Assembly (NCBI RefSeq): GCF_015277815.1 | Contig: NZ_CP063813.1 | Span: 372,001-436,000, forward strand | DNA: 64,000 bases | Source: Microbacterium atlanticum | GTDB lineage: Bacteria > Actinomycetota > Actinomycetes > Actinomycetales > Microbacteriaceae | Direction: 5' to 3' | Part shown: positions 44,365 through 52,141 of the stretch, piece by piece | Numbering within the stretch: the stretch's first letter is position 1 | Layout: each line of letters begins with the position of its first letter | The notes under the pieces: model-generated | What the model was told of the DNA's origin: nothing | The model's database searches: none | Seen by the model: the letters and a program-made list of their open reading frames with translations, nothing else | Position numbers and translations under genes: made by a program

Positions 44365-44485
44365 ATCGAGCGTGTTTCGATGCAGTGTTTGAGAACTGGG
44401 AACGTTGATTTCATGCGGTTCTGAGACCCCATGAGACCCCTGTGATGCGGTCCCGTAAGGGTTCAAATCCCACCGTCACCGCCAT
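44336..44485 (+). repeat. Direct repeat B: attachment-site scar ending in a tRNA-Ser 3' end
   Basis: This is the partner of 25158-25307: 150 bp, 22 mismatches, no gaps, with the final 25 bp (44461-44485) identical. It ends in the acceptor-stem sequence GTCACCGCCA and a T. Base pairing of the T-stem fails on the 5' side (GTAAGG before GTTCAAATC), so it is not a functional tRNA. The centre-to-centre distance to copy A is 19,178 bp. No integrase gene remains in the window. Confidence 0.8.
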
Positions 44486-44486
44486 G

Positions 44487-44511
44487 AAAACCCCTGTTCA
44501 GCAGGGGTTTT
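44487..44511 (+). terminator. Intrinsic terminator behind repeat B
   Basis: AAAACCCCTG (44487-44496) pairs perfectly with CAGGGGTTTT (44502-44511) and is followed by CTTATT. It looks like the native terminator of the tRNA-Ser gene carried along with the attachment site, and it now ends the uronate operon. Confidence 0.85.
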
Positions 44512-44884
44512 CTTATTACCCTGACCGCAGTTTGCCCTCGTCTGCTCAGGGCGCGACGGGCGGCGAACGCGTCGATTGCGCAGGTGGGTCGGCGCTGCGA
44601 GCGAGCGCGGTCGTAAGGGTGTCCGCCCTCGACCCGCGAGATTCCGCGGTCTGACGCGGATTTCGTAGACATCACGGAGACCCCGTGACCTCCTGGGTCC
44701 GCCCCTACGGTGGGCAACCCCCCACGGTAGATGGTGCCCGCCGAGCCGGGAACTTTCAGACTACGGAATTGCAGAGTCTGGAGGTTGGACCTCGGTGCCT
44801 CGCCCTGCTCGGGTTCGCCGTCTCCGCGAGTGGAACGGTCGGGCCGCATAGAGTTGTGCGGATGCCATCAGGCGGGAGGCGGTA
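44512..44884 (+). other. Intergenic region before hen1
   Basis: No convincing gene is present in these 373 bp. A 10-bp stem with one mismatch (44705-44714 with 44721-44730) lies in the middle. GGGAGG at 44873-44878 is the ribosome site of hen1. I cannot name a promoter with confidence. Confidence 0.4.
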
Positions 44885-46249
44885 ATGCTGGTCACCGTGA
44901 CACTCGAGCCGGCTCGCGACTCGGGGATCGACGCGAGCGTGCTCGGCTTCCTGGTCCATAAGCATCCCGGCAAGGTCCAGATGTTCTCCGCGCCGGTGGG
45001 CGACATTCACGTGTTCAACCCGGAGGCGACGAGCGATCGCTGCACGGTGGCGGTGTTGCTCGAGGTAGACCCCATCGGTCTCGTGCGGAACAAGCGGTTT
45101 CGTGGCGATGCCGGTGTCCTCGAGCACTACGTCAATGACCGGCCGTACGTGGCGTCGAGCATGCTCGCGGTAGCGATCGGGACAGTGTTCCGCACGGCGA
45201 TGACCGGGCGGAGCGACTCGTATCCCGATGTGGCGGCGTCGCCACTTCCGCTCCGGATCGAGATTCCGGTGGTCTCTGTTCGTGGTGGCGACGACCTCGT
45301 GCGTCGTCTGTTCGAGCCGTGCGGCTGGACGGTCGTGCAGGAGCGGATTCCGCTCGATCCGGATTTCCCTGCGTGGGGTGATTCGAGGTTCAGTTCCGTG
45401 ACCTTGACCGGCGAGGTTCGCCTCGCCGAAGCGCTGCGCCAGCTCTACGTGCTGCTCCCGGTCCTCGATGACGCGAAGCACTACTGGGTCGGCGACGATG
45501 AGGTGGCCAAGCTCGAGCGAGCGGGTGAGGGCTGGTTGGCGCAGCATCCCGAGCGGGATCTGATCACCCGCCGGTACTTGATCCATCAGCGCTCGCTGCT
45601 CGCGCAGACCGATGACGTCGCCGATTCGGCTGCGGAGACCCCGCTGAGAGTTCTGCGCGCGGATGCCGTCATGACCGCACTCAAAGACGTCGGTGCGCGC
45701 AGCGTGGTGGATATGGGCTGCGGGCCTGGAGCACTGCTGTCGCGGTTGGCGAAGGATCTGTCGTTCACGAAGATCGCAGGAGTCGACGTCTCGGCACGCT
45801 CGTTGGAACAGGCGGCACGGATGTTGCGACTCGACTCTGCATCCGACGCCGAGCGTGACCGCATCGAACTCCTCCACGGCTCCGTCGTCTACCGCGACGG
45901 CCGTCTTGTCGGGTTCGATGCGATGGTGCTGATGGAAGTGATCGAACACGTCGACCCGTCGCGGCTTGCCGCGGTCGAGGATGCTGTGTTCGTAGGAGCC
46001 AAACCCGCCGCGGTCGTGATGACGACGCCGAACGCCGAGTACAACGCCCTGTATCCCACGCTCGTCGACGGTGCGTTCCGGCACGACGATCATCGATTCG
46101 AGTGGACGCGTGAGGAGTTCCGAGCGTGGGCGGACGACATCGCGGCCCGGCACGGGTACTCCGCCGAGTTCCGTGCGGTCGGTGTCGAGGATGCGGTGCT
46201 CGGCGCTCCCACACAACTCGCCCTCTTCCGGCGGGAGGTGGCCGCGTGA
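44885..46249 (+). CDS. hen1: Hen1: 3'-terminal RNA ribose 2'-O-methyltransferase
   Basis: This 454-residue bacterial Hen1 methylates the 2'-OH at the 3' end of cleaved RNA before Pnkp reseals it, so the repaired site resists renewed cutting by a ribotoxin. The N-terminal half (about 1-245), specific to bacterial Hen1, helps activate the ligase of Pnkp. The C-terminal half is a SAM methyltransferase with DMGCGPG (from residue 276), EVIEHVDP (Glu351, Glu354, His355, likely metal ligands) and HDDHRFEW (His400, His403). The ATG at 44885 follows GGGAGG. Its stop overlaps the pnkp start (GTGA), the usual arrangement of this two-gene system. Confidence 0.95.
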   Translation: MLVTVTLEPARDSGIDASVLGFLVHKHPGKVQMFSAPVGDIHVFNPEATSDRCTVAVLLEVDPIGLVRNKRFRGDAGVLEHYVNDRPYVASSMLAVAIGTVFRTAMTGRSDSYPDVAASPLPLRIEIPVVSVRGGDDLVRRLFEPCGWTVVQERIPLDPDFPAWGDSRFSSVTLTGEVRLAEALRQLYVLLPVLDDAKHYWVGDDEVAKLERAGEGWLAQHPERDLITRRYLIHQRSLLAQTDDVADSAAETPLRVLRADAVMTALKDVGARSVVDMGCGPGALLSRLAKDLSFTKIAGVDVSARSLEQAARMLRLDSASDAERDRIELLHGSVVYRDGRLVGFDAMVLMEVIEHVDPSRLAAVEDAVFVGAKPAAVVMTTPNAEYNALYPTLVDGAFRHDDHRFEWTREEFRAWADDIAARHGYSAEFRAVGVEDAVLGAPTQLALFRREVAA

Positions 46250-48764
46250 GCGTGCTGGACATTCCCGCGCTGTCGCTCGTGGTCCTCGTCGGAGCGTCCG
46301 GTTCGGGCAAGTCGACCTTCGCCCGCGAGCACTTCGGGCCGTACGAAACGCTGTCGAGCGATGTGTTCCGTGGCATCGTTGCGAACGATGAGGCCGATCA
46401 GTCGGCGACGACTGCGGCATTCGACGCACTGCAGTACGTCGCGGGCAAGCGTCTCGATGCCGGTCTGTTGACCGTGATCGACGCGACGAGCGTACAGCCC
46501 GAAGCTCGTCGCAAGCTCGTGGAGCTCGCAAAGGCTCATGACGTGCTCCCCGTGGCGATCGTGTTCGACCTGCCCGAGTCGATGAGCATCGCGCGAAACT
46601 CCGAGAGGACCGACCGCGAGATTCCTCCCGGGTGGTGAAGCGGCAGACCGACCAGCTGCGGCGCAGCCTGCGCCACCTTGGTAAGGAGGGCTTCCGGAAG
46701 GTTCATGTCCTGCGTACGCCTGAGGATGTGGCCGCTGTCACGATCGACCGCACGCGCCTTCTGAACGACCGGTCCGACGAGCACGGGCCGTTCGACGTCA
46801 TCGGCGACGTTCATGGCTGCCGCAGGGAACTCGAGACACTGTTGACCAGCCTCGGGTACGAGTTCCTCCGCGATGACCAGGGGCGAGCGATCGACGCGAG
46901 GCATCCCCGCGGACGCCGGGTGGTCTTCCTCGGCGACCTCGTCGACCGCGGCCCGGACGTCGTCGGCGTCCTGCGGCTCGCGATGGGGATGGTGGCATCG
47001 GGCGCTGCGCTGGCGGTGCCGGGCAACCACGAGGCGAAGCTCGTGCGCGCGCTGCGCGGCGCTCAGGTCACCGTCTCGCACGGTCTCGAAGAGACGCTCG
47101 CGCAGCTGGCGGGTGAGTCCGAGGAGTTCCGCGAGCAGGTCGCGATGTTCTGCTACGACCTCGTTTCGCACCTCGTCCTCGACGACGGCCGGCTCGTCGT
47201 TGCTCATGCGGGACTCAAGGAGCAGTACCAGGGCCGAGCCTCCGGCCGTGTCCGCGCGTTCGCGCTCTACGGTGAGACGACGGGAGAGACCGACGAGTTC
47301 GGTCTGCCGGTGCGGTATCCCTGGGCACAGGACTACCGCGGCAAAGCTGTCGTCCTTTATGGGCACACGCCCGTGCCGACCGTCGAGTGGATCAACAACA
47401 CCGCCTGCCTTGACACCGGCTGCGTATTCGGCGGCGCTCTGTCGGCGATGCGGTATCCGGAACGCGAGGTCGTCTCAGTGCCCGCCGAGCGGGTCTGGTA
47501 CGAGCCGATCCGCCCGCTGGTGCCTCAAGCGCCCGAGCGCGAGCCAGGTGTGCTGAACCTCGCAGACGTGCAGGGCAAGCTCATCATCGAGACGAGCCTG
47601 CATGGCCGGGTCGGCATCAAAGAAGATCAGGCAGCCGGTGGGCTCGAAACGATGAGCCGCTGGGCAACCGACCCCCGCTGGCTCACCTACCTTCCGCCGA
47701 CGATGTCGCCGCCCAACACTTCGGCACGCGAGGGCTATCTCGAGCACCCCGACGAAGCCTTCGCCTACTTCCGCGACCACGGTGTCACCGATGTGGTTTG
47801 CCAAGAGAAGCACATGGGATCCCGCGCTGTCGTCCTGGTCTCCCGCAACCCGGCAAAGTTCAACGCACCCGACGGGTGGCGGGGAGTCATCCACACCCGC
47901 ACGGGCCGCCCGTTTTTCGAACCAGCCGCCGAAGCGGCAATGCTCGCCGGACTGGACGACGCCCTCGACAGTGCCGGCGTGTGGAACGAGTTGGACTCCG
48001 ATTGGATCCTGCTGGACAGCGAGATCCTGCCCTGGTCACTCAAGACCGGCGACCTCATCCGTGACCTCTACGCATCGGTGGCTTCTGCCGGTACGACGGC
48101 CACGACGGCCGCGTCATCGTTGCTTGCGCGGGTGACGGCATCCGGGATCGACGTCGCCGCACTCGCGGAACGGATGAACATCCGGGCCGACAATGCGGCA
48201 CGATTCCGTGACGCATACCGTCGCTACGTCGGCGCGCCGGGAGAGGTACGGCTCGCCCCCTTCCAGGTGCTCGCAGCTGGGAATGGGACTTTCGAGGGCC
48301 GGGATCACGGCTGGCACCTTGCGATCGCAGACCGAATGGCGCAGGCGGCGCCGGACACGGTGGCGTCAACGCGACGTGTCCGTGTCGACCTCGGCGACGA
48401 CGCGTCCGTGTCGGCCGCGGTGGGGTGGTGGGATCAGCTCACCGATGCCGGCGGGGAAGGCATGGTCGTGAAGCCCTTCGCCAACCTGACCCGAAAGAGC
48501 AAGGGTCTCGTGCAGCCTGGCATCAAGGTGCGTGGTCGCGAGTACCTGCGCATCATCTACGGCGCGGACTACACGAACCCGGCCAACCTCAGTCGACTTC
48601 GTGACCGCGACACCGGTCACAAGCGATCCCTCGCTGCGCGCGAGTATGCACTCGGCATCGAGTCGCTCCACCGCTTCACCAGCGGTGAGCCACTGTGGCG
48701 CGTGCACGAGGCAGTGTTCGGGGTGCTCGCGCTCGAGTCCGACCCGATTGATCCGCGGCTCTGA
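46246..48764 (+). pseudogene. pnkp: Pnkp: polynucleotide kinase-phosphatase-ligase, split by a frameshift
   Basis: Three enzymatic domains are present in two frames. The kinase (GTG 46246; P-loop GASGSGKST with Lys22) reads as far as TDREIPPGW and meets a stop at 46636-46638. From about 46632 another frame continues with VVKRQTDQLRRSLRHLGKEGF, the normal link, into the metallophosphatase (DVIGDVHG, GDLVDRG, GNHE) and the ligase, whose nucleophile lysine is in EKHMGSRAVV, to a stop at 48764. The spacing of conserved residues calls for one missing base around 46624-46631, in CCTCCCGGG. If the gap is real, the end-healing kinase would be made separately from phosphatase and ligase, or the system is dead; a sequencing indel is also possible. 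Confidence 0.9.
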
Positions 48765-48800
48765 GCGCATTCTCTCTCACCAGGATGTCAGTCGACAGGG

Positions 48801-49061
48801 TCGACCAGCGGCATCGATCGATTCGCCGATCCGACCGAATGGGCACGCCTCGCCACGGGCGAGCCTGTCTTCCCGACGGCCCGGGCGTGGTTGCGCTGCG
48901 GGATCGTCAACCGGATGGATGCCGGAGACTCGACCGTGATCGCCGCCCACGCCCTCCAGCTTCACGTCGCACGGGATGTCACGCCGGGTGGAGCTGGGAG
49001 CGCGCTCGTCTACCACAACCGCTCGTGGCATCGGCTCGGCGCTCATTCCGTGATCGACTGA
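48801..49061 (+). pseudogene. 3' remnant of a flavin reductase family gene
   Basis: One frame reads about 86 residues with clear family hallmarks: FADPTEWARLATGEPVF, AWLRCGIVNRMDAGDSTVIA, and the C-terminal LVYHNRSWHRLGAHSVID before the stop at 49059-49061. The FMN-binding N-terminal half and a start codon are missing. It is a truncated relic, perhaps cut when the neighbouring element inserted or was partly deleted. No function is expected. Confidence 0.7.
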
Positions 49062-49140
49062 CCCCCACCGACAACCGCGATAGTTCCCGGGAGCACGCTG
49101 ACGCAACTTGCGACTTCGCGTTACGCCCGGTTCCGGTTCG

Positions 49141-49195
49141 CCCACAATCACCGCCACGAAAACCCGCGTTTACCAGGGCGGTTCTTGTTTCGCCC
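49141..49195 (+). repeat. Degenerate third copy (C) of the tRNA-Ser end and its terminator
   Basis: CCCACAATCACCGCCA followed by CGAAAACCC, GTTTACCAGGG and GGTTCTTGTT matches the end of repeat B and its terminator (CCCACCGTCACCGCCA, TGAAAACCC, GTTCAGCAGGG, GTTTTCTTATT) over about 50 bp with scattered changes. The upstream 125 bp of copies A and B are not recognisable here. I read it as a decayed outer attachment site. Confidence 0.55.
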
Positions 49196-49239
49196 GCGTC
49201 GGATCCGCGTCGAGCCGCGATGTGCCCAAGTCCGTGCGC

Positions 49240-49488
49240 ATGGAGTTCCACGACCTCGCATCTGTTGAGGCGCGCACCGGAATGACGAGCCACGGCCAAG
49301 CACAGCTCGCCATCGGACGCCAGCTCGCGGAGATCTTCTCCGATCCGACACTCCAGCCGGGCGACACCGCGTTCCACGATCGCGACGGGCGCTTCCTGAC
49401 CCCCGCGTTCATCGCCGATGAGAAACGGCAAGCGGACCTGCTCCATGCCGGCGTCACCCTCGCCGGCGAGGCCCTCACGACTCGATGA
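49240..49488 (+). CDS. Small hypothetical protein
   Basis: This 82-residue frame (MEFHDLASVEARTGM to GVTLAGEALTTR) has the high third-position G+C of the genome, so it may be real or a fragment of a once larger gene. A GTG 18 bp upstream is an alternative start, and there is no clear ribosome site. I recognise no domain. It lies directly behind the degenerate attachment site, where partial genes are to be expected. Confidence 0.35.
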   Translation: MEFHDLASVEARTGMTSHGQAQLAIGRQLAEIFSDPTLQPGDTAFHDRDGRFLTPAFIADEKRQADLLHAGVTLAGEALTTR

Positions 49489-49512
49489 CCGCGCAAGCCC
49501 CGCGAAAAGTGA

Positions 49513-49549
49513 CCTGTGAGGGCGAGAACACCGTTCCCGCCCTCACAGG
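49513..49549 (-). terminator. Intrinsic terminator behind the esterase gene
   Basis: CCTGTGAGGGCG (49513-49524) pairs perfectly with CGCCCTCACAGG (49538-49549), 33 bp beyond the esterase stop. AGTTTTCGC-like T-rich bases on the minus strand follow. Confidence 0.75.
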
Positions 49550-49581
49550 CCCTCATCTCGGCGCCGGTGACGCCCGAGGCG

Positions 49582-51822
49582 TCAGCCCCGGAACAGGCGC
49601 GGCAGCAAGTCGATCAGCGACTTCTGCCACACGTCCCAGCTGTGGGGACCCGGGATGATCGGAGCGAACTCGTGCTCGACACCGCGGGCCGTCATGCTGC
49701 TGATCAGACTCAGCGTCGCTCCATAGGTGAAGTCCTGGACGTCACCGGAGTAGATGCGCAGCAGCTTGGTCCCCTCGTTGATCGCCGCGACGTCCGCACC
49801 GGCGGGAACGCTGCCGAACGCCGACATCCCGCTGATGTACGCGAACTCGCCCGGGTGCGCCCAGAGCGTGGTCAGCGTGGCCCCGGAGCCCATCGACAGG
49901 CCCGCCAGTGCGCGGTGCTCGCCTTCGCTGCTGACGTTGTACTGCTCCTCGGCTGCCACCGTGATGCGCTGCGTGATCTCGTTGGGGAAGTTCACGCCGT
50001 TGCCGTTGGCCATGACGACCACCATGGGGACGATGTTCCCCTTGGCGTAGTGGTTGTCCAGGATCTGGGCGGCGAAGCCGACCTCGATCCAGTCCGTCCA
50101 CGTCTGCCCGCCGCCGTGCTGGAGGTAGAACACGGGGTAGGCCTCAGCGCGATCGGGGTCGTATCCCGGGGGCGTCCACACGTAGGCGGAGCGCACAGGG
50201 TTGCCGCTCGCGGTGCTCGTGTAGTTCATGACCTCGACGTTGCCGCGAGCCTCGGGTGCAACCGGCGTCGTGTACTCACCGCGCAGCGTCTCATCGCCGG
50301 GCACCTGGAACGTGCTCCAGTTGGGCTCCGACAGCACCGTCGTCGGGTTGGTGGTGTCCTTGCGGTCCGACCCCTCCACGACGAACTTGTAGTAATACGA
50401 ACCCGCCTCGACCGGCATCGTCAGACGCCAGCGACCGTCGTCCTGCTTGGTCATGGGCGTCCGCGGCCAGCTGCCGGCGGGCCCGAAGTTTCCCCACACC
50501 GTCACATTGTTCGCGTCGGCGAACTCCGTGCCGGTCTCGAAGGTGACCACGCCGTTCTCGTCGATCCACGGCGTGGGGGTCGTGCCGGGCGCCGGCAGGG
50601 AGTGCGGCTCGAGCGGAAGGTGGCCCTCGCTCGGACCGGTGTCACCGGCGTCCTGGAAGACGCGCTGCGCGAAGTCATGCAGGTTCTTCTGCCACGTGTC
50701 CCACGTGCCACCGGTCTCCGGGTCGGAGCCGTCCGACTGGAACTCGACGCCTGCCGCGCCGAGCTTGTCGGCGAGGCTCACCGTCGCGTTGTAGTCCGGG
50801 TCGGTGACGTTGCCGACGTACAGGCGGATGAGGTCGGTCGCGTCGTTGATCTGCTTCGCCTTGCCCTTACTGATCTTCCCGCTGCCGTTGCCCAGGTTGC
50901 CCTGCAGGTCGGCTGAGAACGAGCCGACGTTCGAGAACTCCTTCGTGGCGTCGACCAGAAGGCTGAGTGCCTGGTCGGCCCCGCGCCCGATGCCGGCGAT
51001 CGCGCGATCTTCTCCGTCGCTGGAGACGTTGAATGCGGCTTCCGCGGCCGGAAGGAGGTTCTTCACGACCTCATCGCGGATGCCGTCGACCTCGCCGTCG
51101 CCCATCACGACGACCATCGGCTCGGCGTTTCCGTCGAGGGTCAGGTTGTCGAGGATCTGCTGCAGCCGGCCCAGCTCGACCCACTCGCGGTAGCTCTGAC
51201 CCTCATCCTGCAGCAGGTACAGGACCGGGTACGGCTCCGCGCGGTTCTCGTCATAGCCGGGCGGTGTCCACACCAGCGCCGAGCGCTCGCCACCCGTGAC
51301 CTTGCTCGAGTAGGTGAGCGGCTCGAGGTTGCCACCGTCCGGTGCGTCGGCGAGCCACTCAGCGCCCGGGCCGTCGACGAAGAGGGTGTTCCACGTCGGC
51401 TTGGAGGTCACCTCCTGAGGGCTGGCGGGATTGCGGAAGGGAATGGCGTCCTCACCCCACGACGGCCGCGCCGAATACTGGTAGTAGTACAGACCCGGCT
51501 CGAGCGGGCCGATGGTCGAGGTCCAGCTGCCTCCGCTGGCTCCCATGTTCAGAGTCGTCCAGGTCTTGCCCGGCGCGAAGTTGCCTTCGACCGCGACGAC
51601 GGAGCCGGTGATCCCTGTCGCCGGCTGGATCGCCGAGTTCGGGACCGCGAACCGGTAGACGTCGGGGACGACATTGTCGACTTCGGTCACCCACGGATCC
51701 TCAGCCGCTGCGGCGGGCTGGGCCGCGAGGAGTGCGGACACTCCCAACGCGGCGGCGGTGGCCATCGCCACCAAGACACGACCGGAGCGCCTCTCGGTGC
51801 CCCGCTCTTGATCTGTCCACAT
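49582..51822 (-). CDS. Secreted two-module esterase (CE1/enterochelin-esterase-like), first module catalytically dead
   Basis: This 746-residue exported protein has a signal peptide (TERRSGRVLVAMATAAALGV to QPAAAAED). It then has two tandem copies of the same unit: a CBM48-like beta-domain (VWGNFGPAGSWPRTPM, YYYKFVVEG) and an alpha/beta-hydrolase of the esterase D/Fes type (SALVWTPPGYDENRAEPYPV, SAYVWTPPGYDPDRAEAYPV). The second unit has the nucleophile elbow GLSMGSG (Ser643) and a late His (GPHSWDVW). In the first the elbow reads GIGRG with Gly279 in place of Ser, and the late His is lost (TGGTWDTW). Relatives act on feruloyl, acetyl or glycosyl esters. The promoter carries two LacI-type sites. 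Confidence 0.9.
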   Translation of the reverse strand: MWTDQERGTERRSGRVLVAMATAAALGVSALLAAQPAAAAEDPWVTEVDNVVPDVYRFAVPNSAIQPATGITGSVVAVEGNFAPGKTWTTLNMGASGGSWTSTIGPLEPGLYYYQYSARPSWGEDAIPFRNPASPQEVTSKPTWNTLFVDGPGAEWLADAPDGGNLEPLTYSSKVTGGERSALVWTPPGYDENRAEPYPVLYLLQDEGQSYREWVELGRLQQILDNLTLDGNAEPMVVVMGDGEVDGIRDEVVKNLLPAAEAAFNVSSDGEDRAIAGIGRGADQALSLLVDATKEFSNVGSFSADLQGNLGNGSGKISKGKAKQINDATDLIRLYVGNVTDPDYNATVSLADKLGAAGVEFQSDGSDPETGGTWDTWQKNLHDFAQRVFQDAGDTGPSEGHLPLEPHSLPAPGTTPTPWIDENGVVTFETGTEFADANNVTVWGNFGPAGSWPRTPMTKQDDGRWRLTMPVEAGSYYYKFVVEGSDRKDTTNPTTVLSEPNWSTFQVPGDETLRGEYTTPVAPEARGNVEVMNYTSTASGNPVRSAYVWTPPGYDPDRAEAYPVFYLQHGGGQTWTDWIEVGFAAQILDNHYAKGNIVPMVVVMANGNGVNFPNEITQRITVAAEEQYNVSSEGEHRALAGLSMGSGATLTTLWAHPGEFAYISGMSAFGSVPAGADVAAINEGTKLLRIYSGDVQDFTYGATLSLISSMTARGVEHEFAPIIPGPHSWDVWQKSLIDLLPRLFRG

Positions 51823-51928
51823 ACTCTCGAGTTCCTCTCGTGTGCAGCCCGCACGTCGTCATGCGGGTGCTTCGACACCGGAGGAGCACACCTCCGATGG
51901 AGCGGCGACGTGCAGCCGTGGGGACGGT

Positions 51929-52005
51929 TTACAACGTCGTAATTTCCGTTCCCGACCCATCGTGGCGTCTGAGCAAGCCGAGGTCAAGGATAAATTCCAA
52001 CGTTG
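51929..52005 (-). promoter_or_regulatory. Esterase promoter region with two LacI-type operators
   Basis: TTACAACGTCGTAA (51929-51942) and the CAACGTTG core (51998-52005, in CCAACGTTGTAC) share the consensus TTACAACGTTGTAA, centres about 66 bp apart. On the minus strand TTGACC (51987-51982) with a weak CACGAT 17 bp on lies between them. The repressor is not encoded near the gene. Confidence 0.55.
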
Positions 52006-52141
52006 TACTCTGGCATCAGCGCGGGCACGCGGAAGGGAGCCGGCGACCACCGCGACACGCCGTCGATCCAGGGAGCGCTCGTCACCGGCGAACGCGTGGC
52101 GAACGCGGTGCTCCGCGACCTCGCCTCGTGACCCGCGTCGT

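Noticed and set aside
44442..44654. A 70-codon open frame spanning repeat B and its terminator
   Set aside because: It crosses the terminator hairpin, lacks a ribosome site and has no recognisable product.
46600..46660. Programmed ribosomal frameshifting in pnkp
   Set aside because: No canonical slippery heptamer, stimulatory structure or internal Shine-Dalgarno is evident, and known Pnkp genes are continuous. Mutation or sequencing error is simpler.
25158..49195. A prophage between the repeats
   Set aside because: No structural, lysis, replication or integrase genes are seen; the content is metabolic plus RNA repair.
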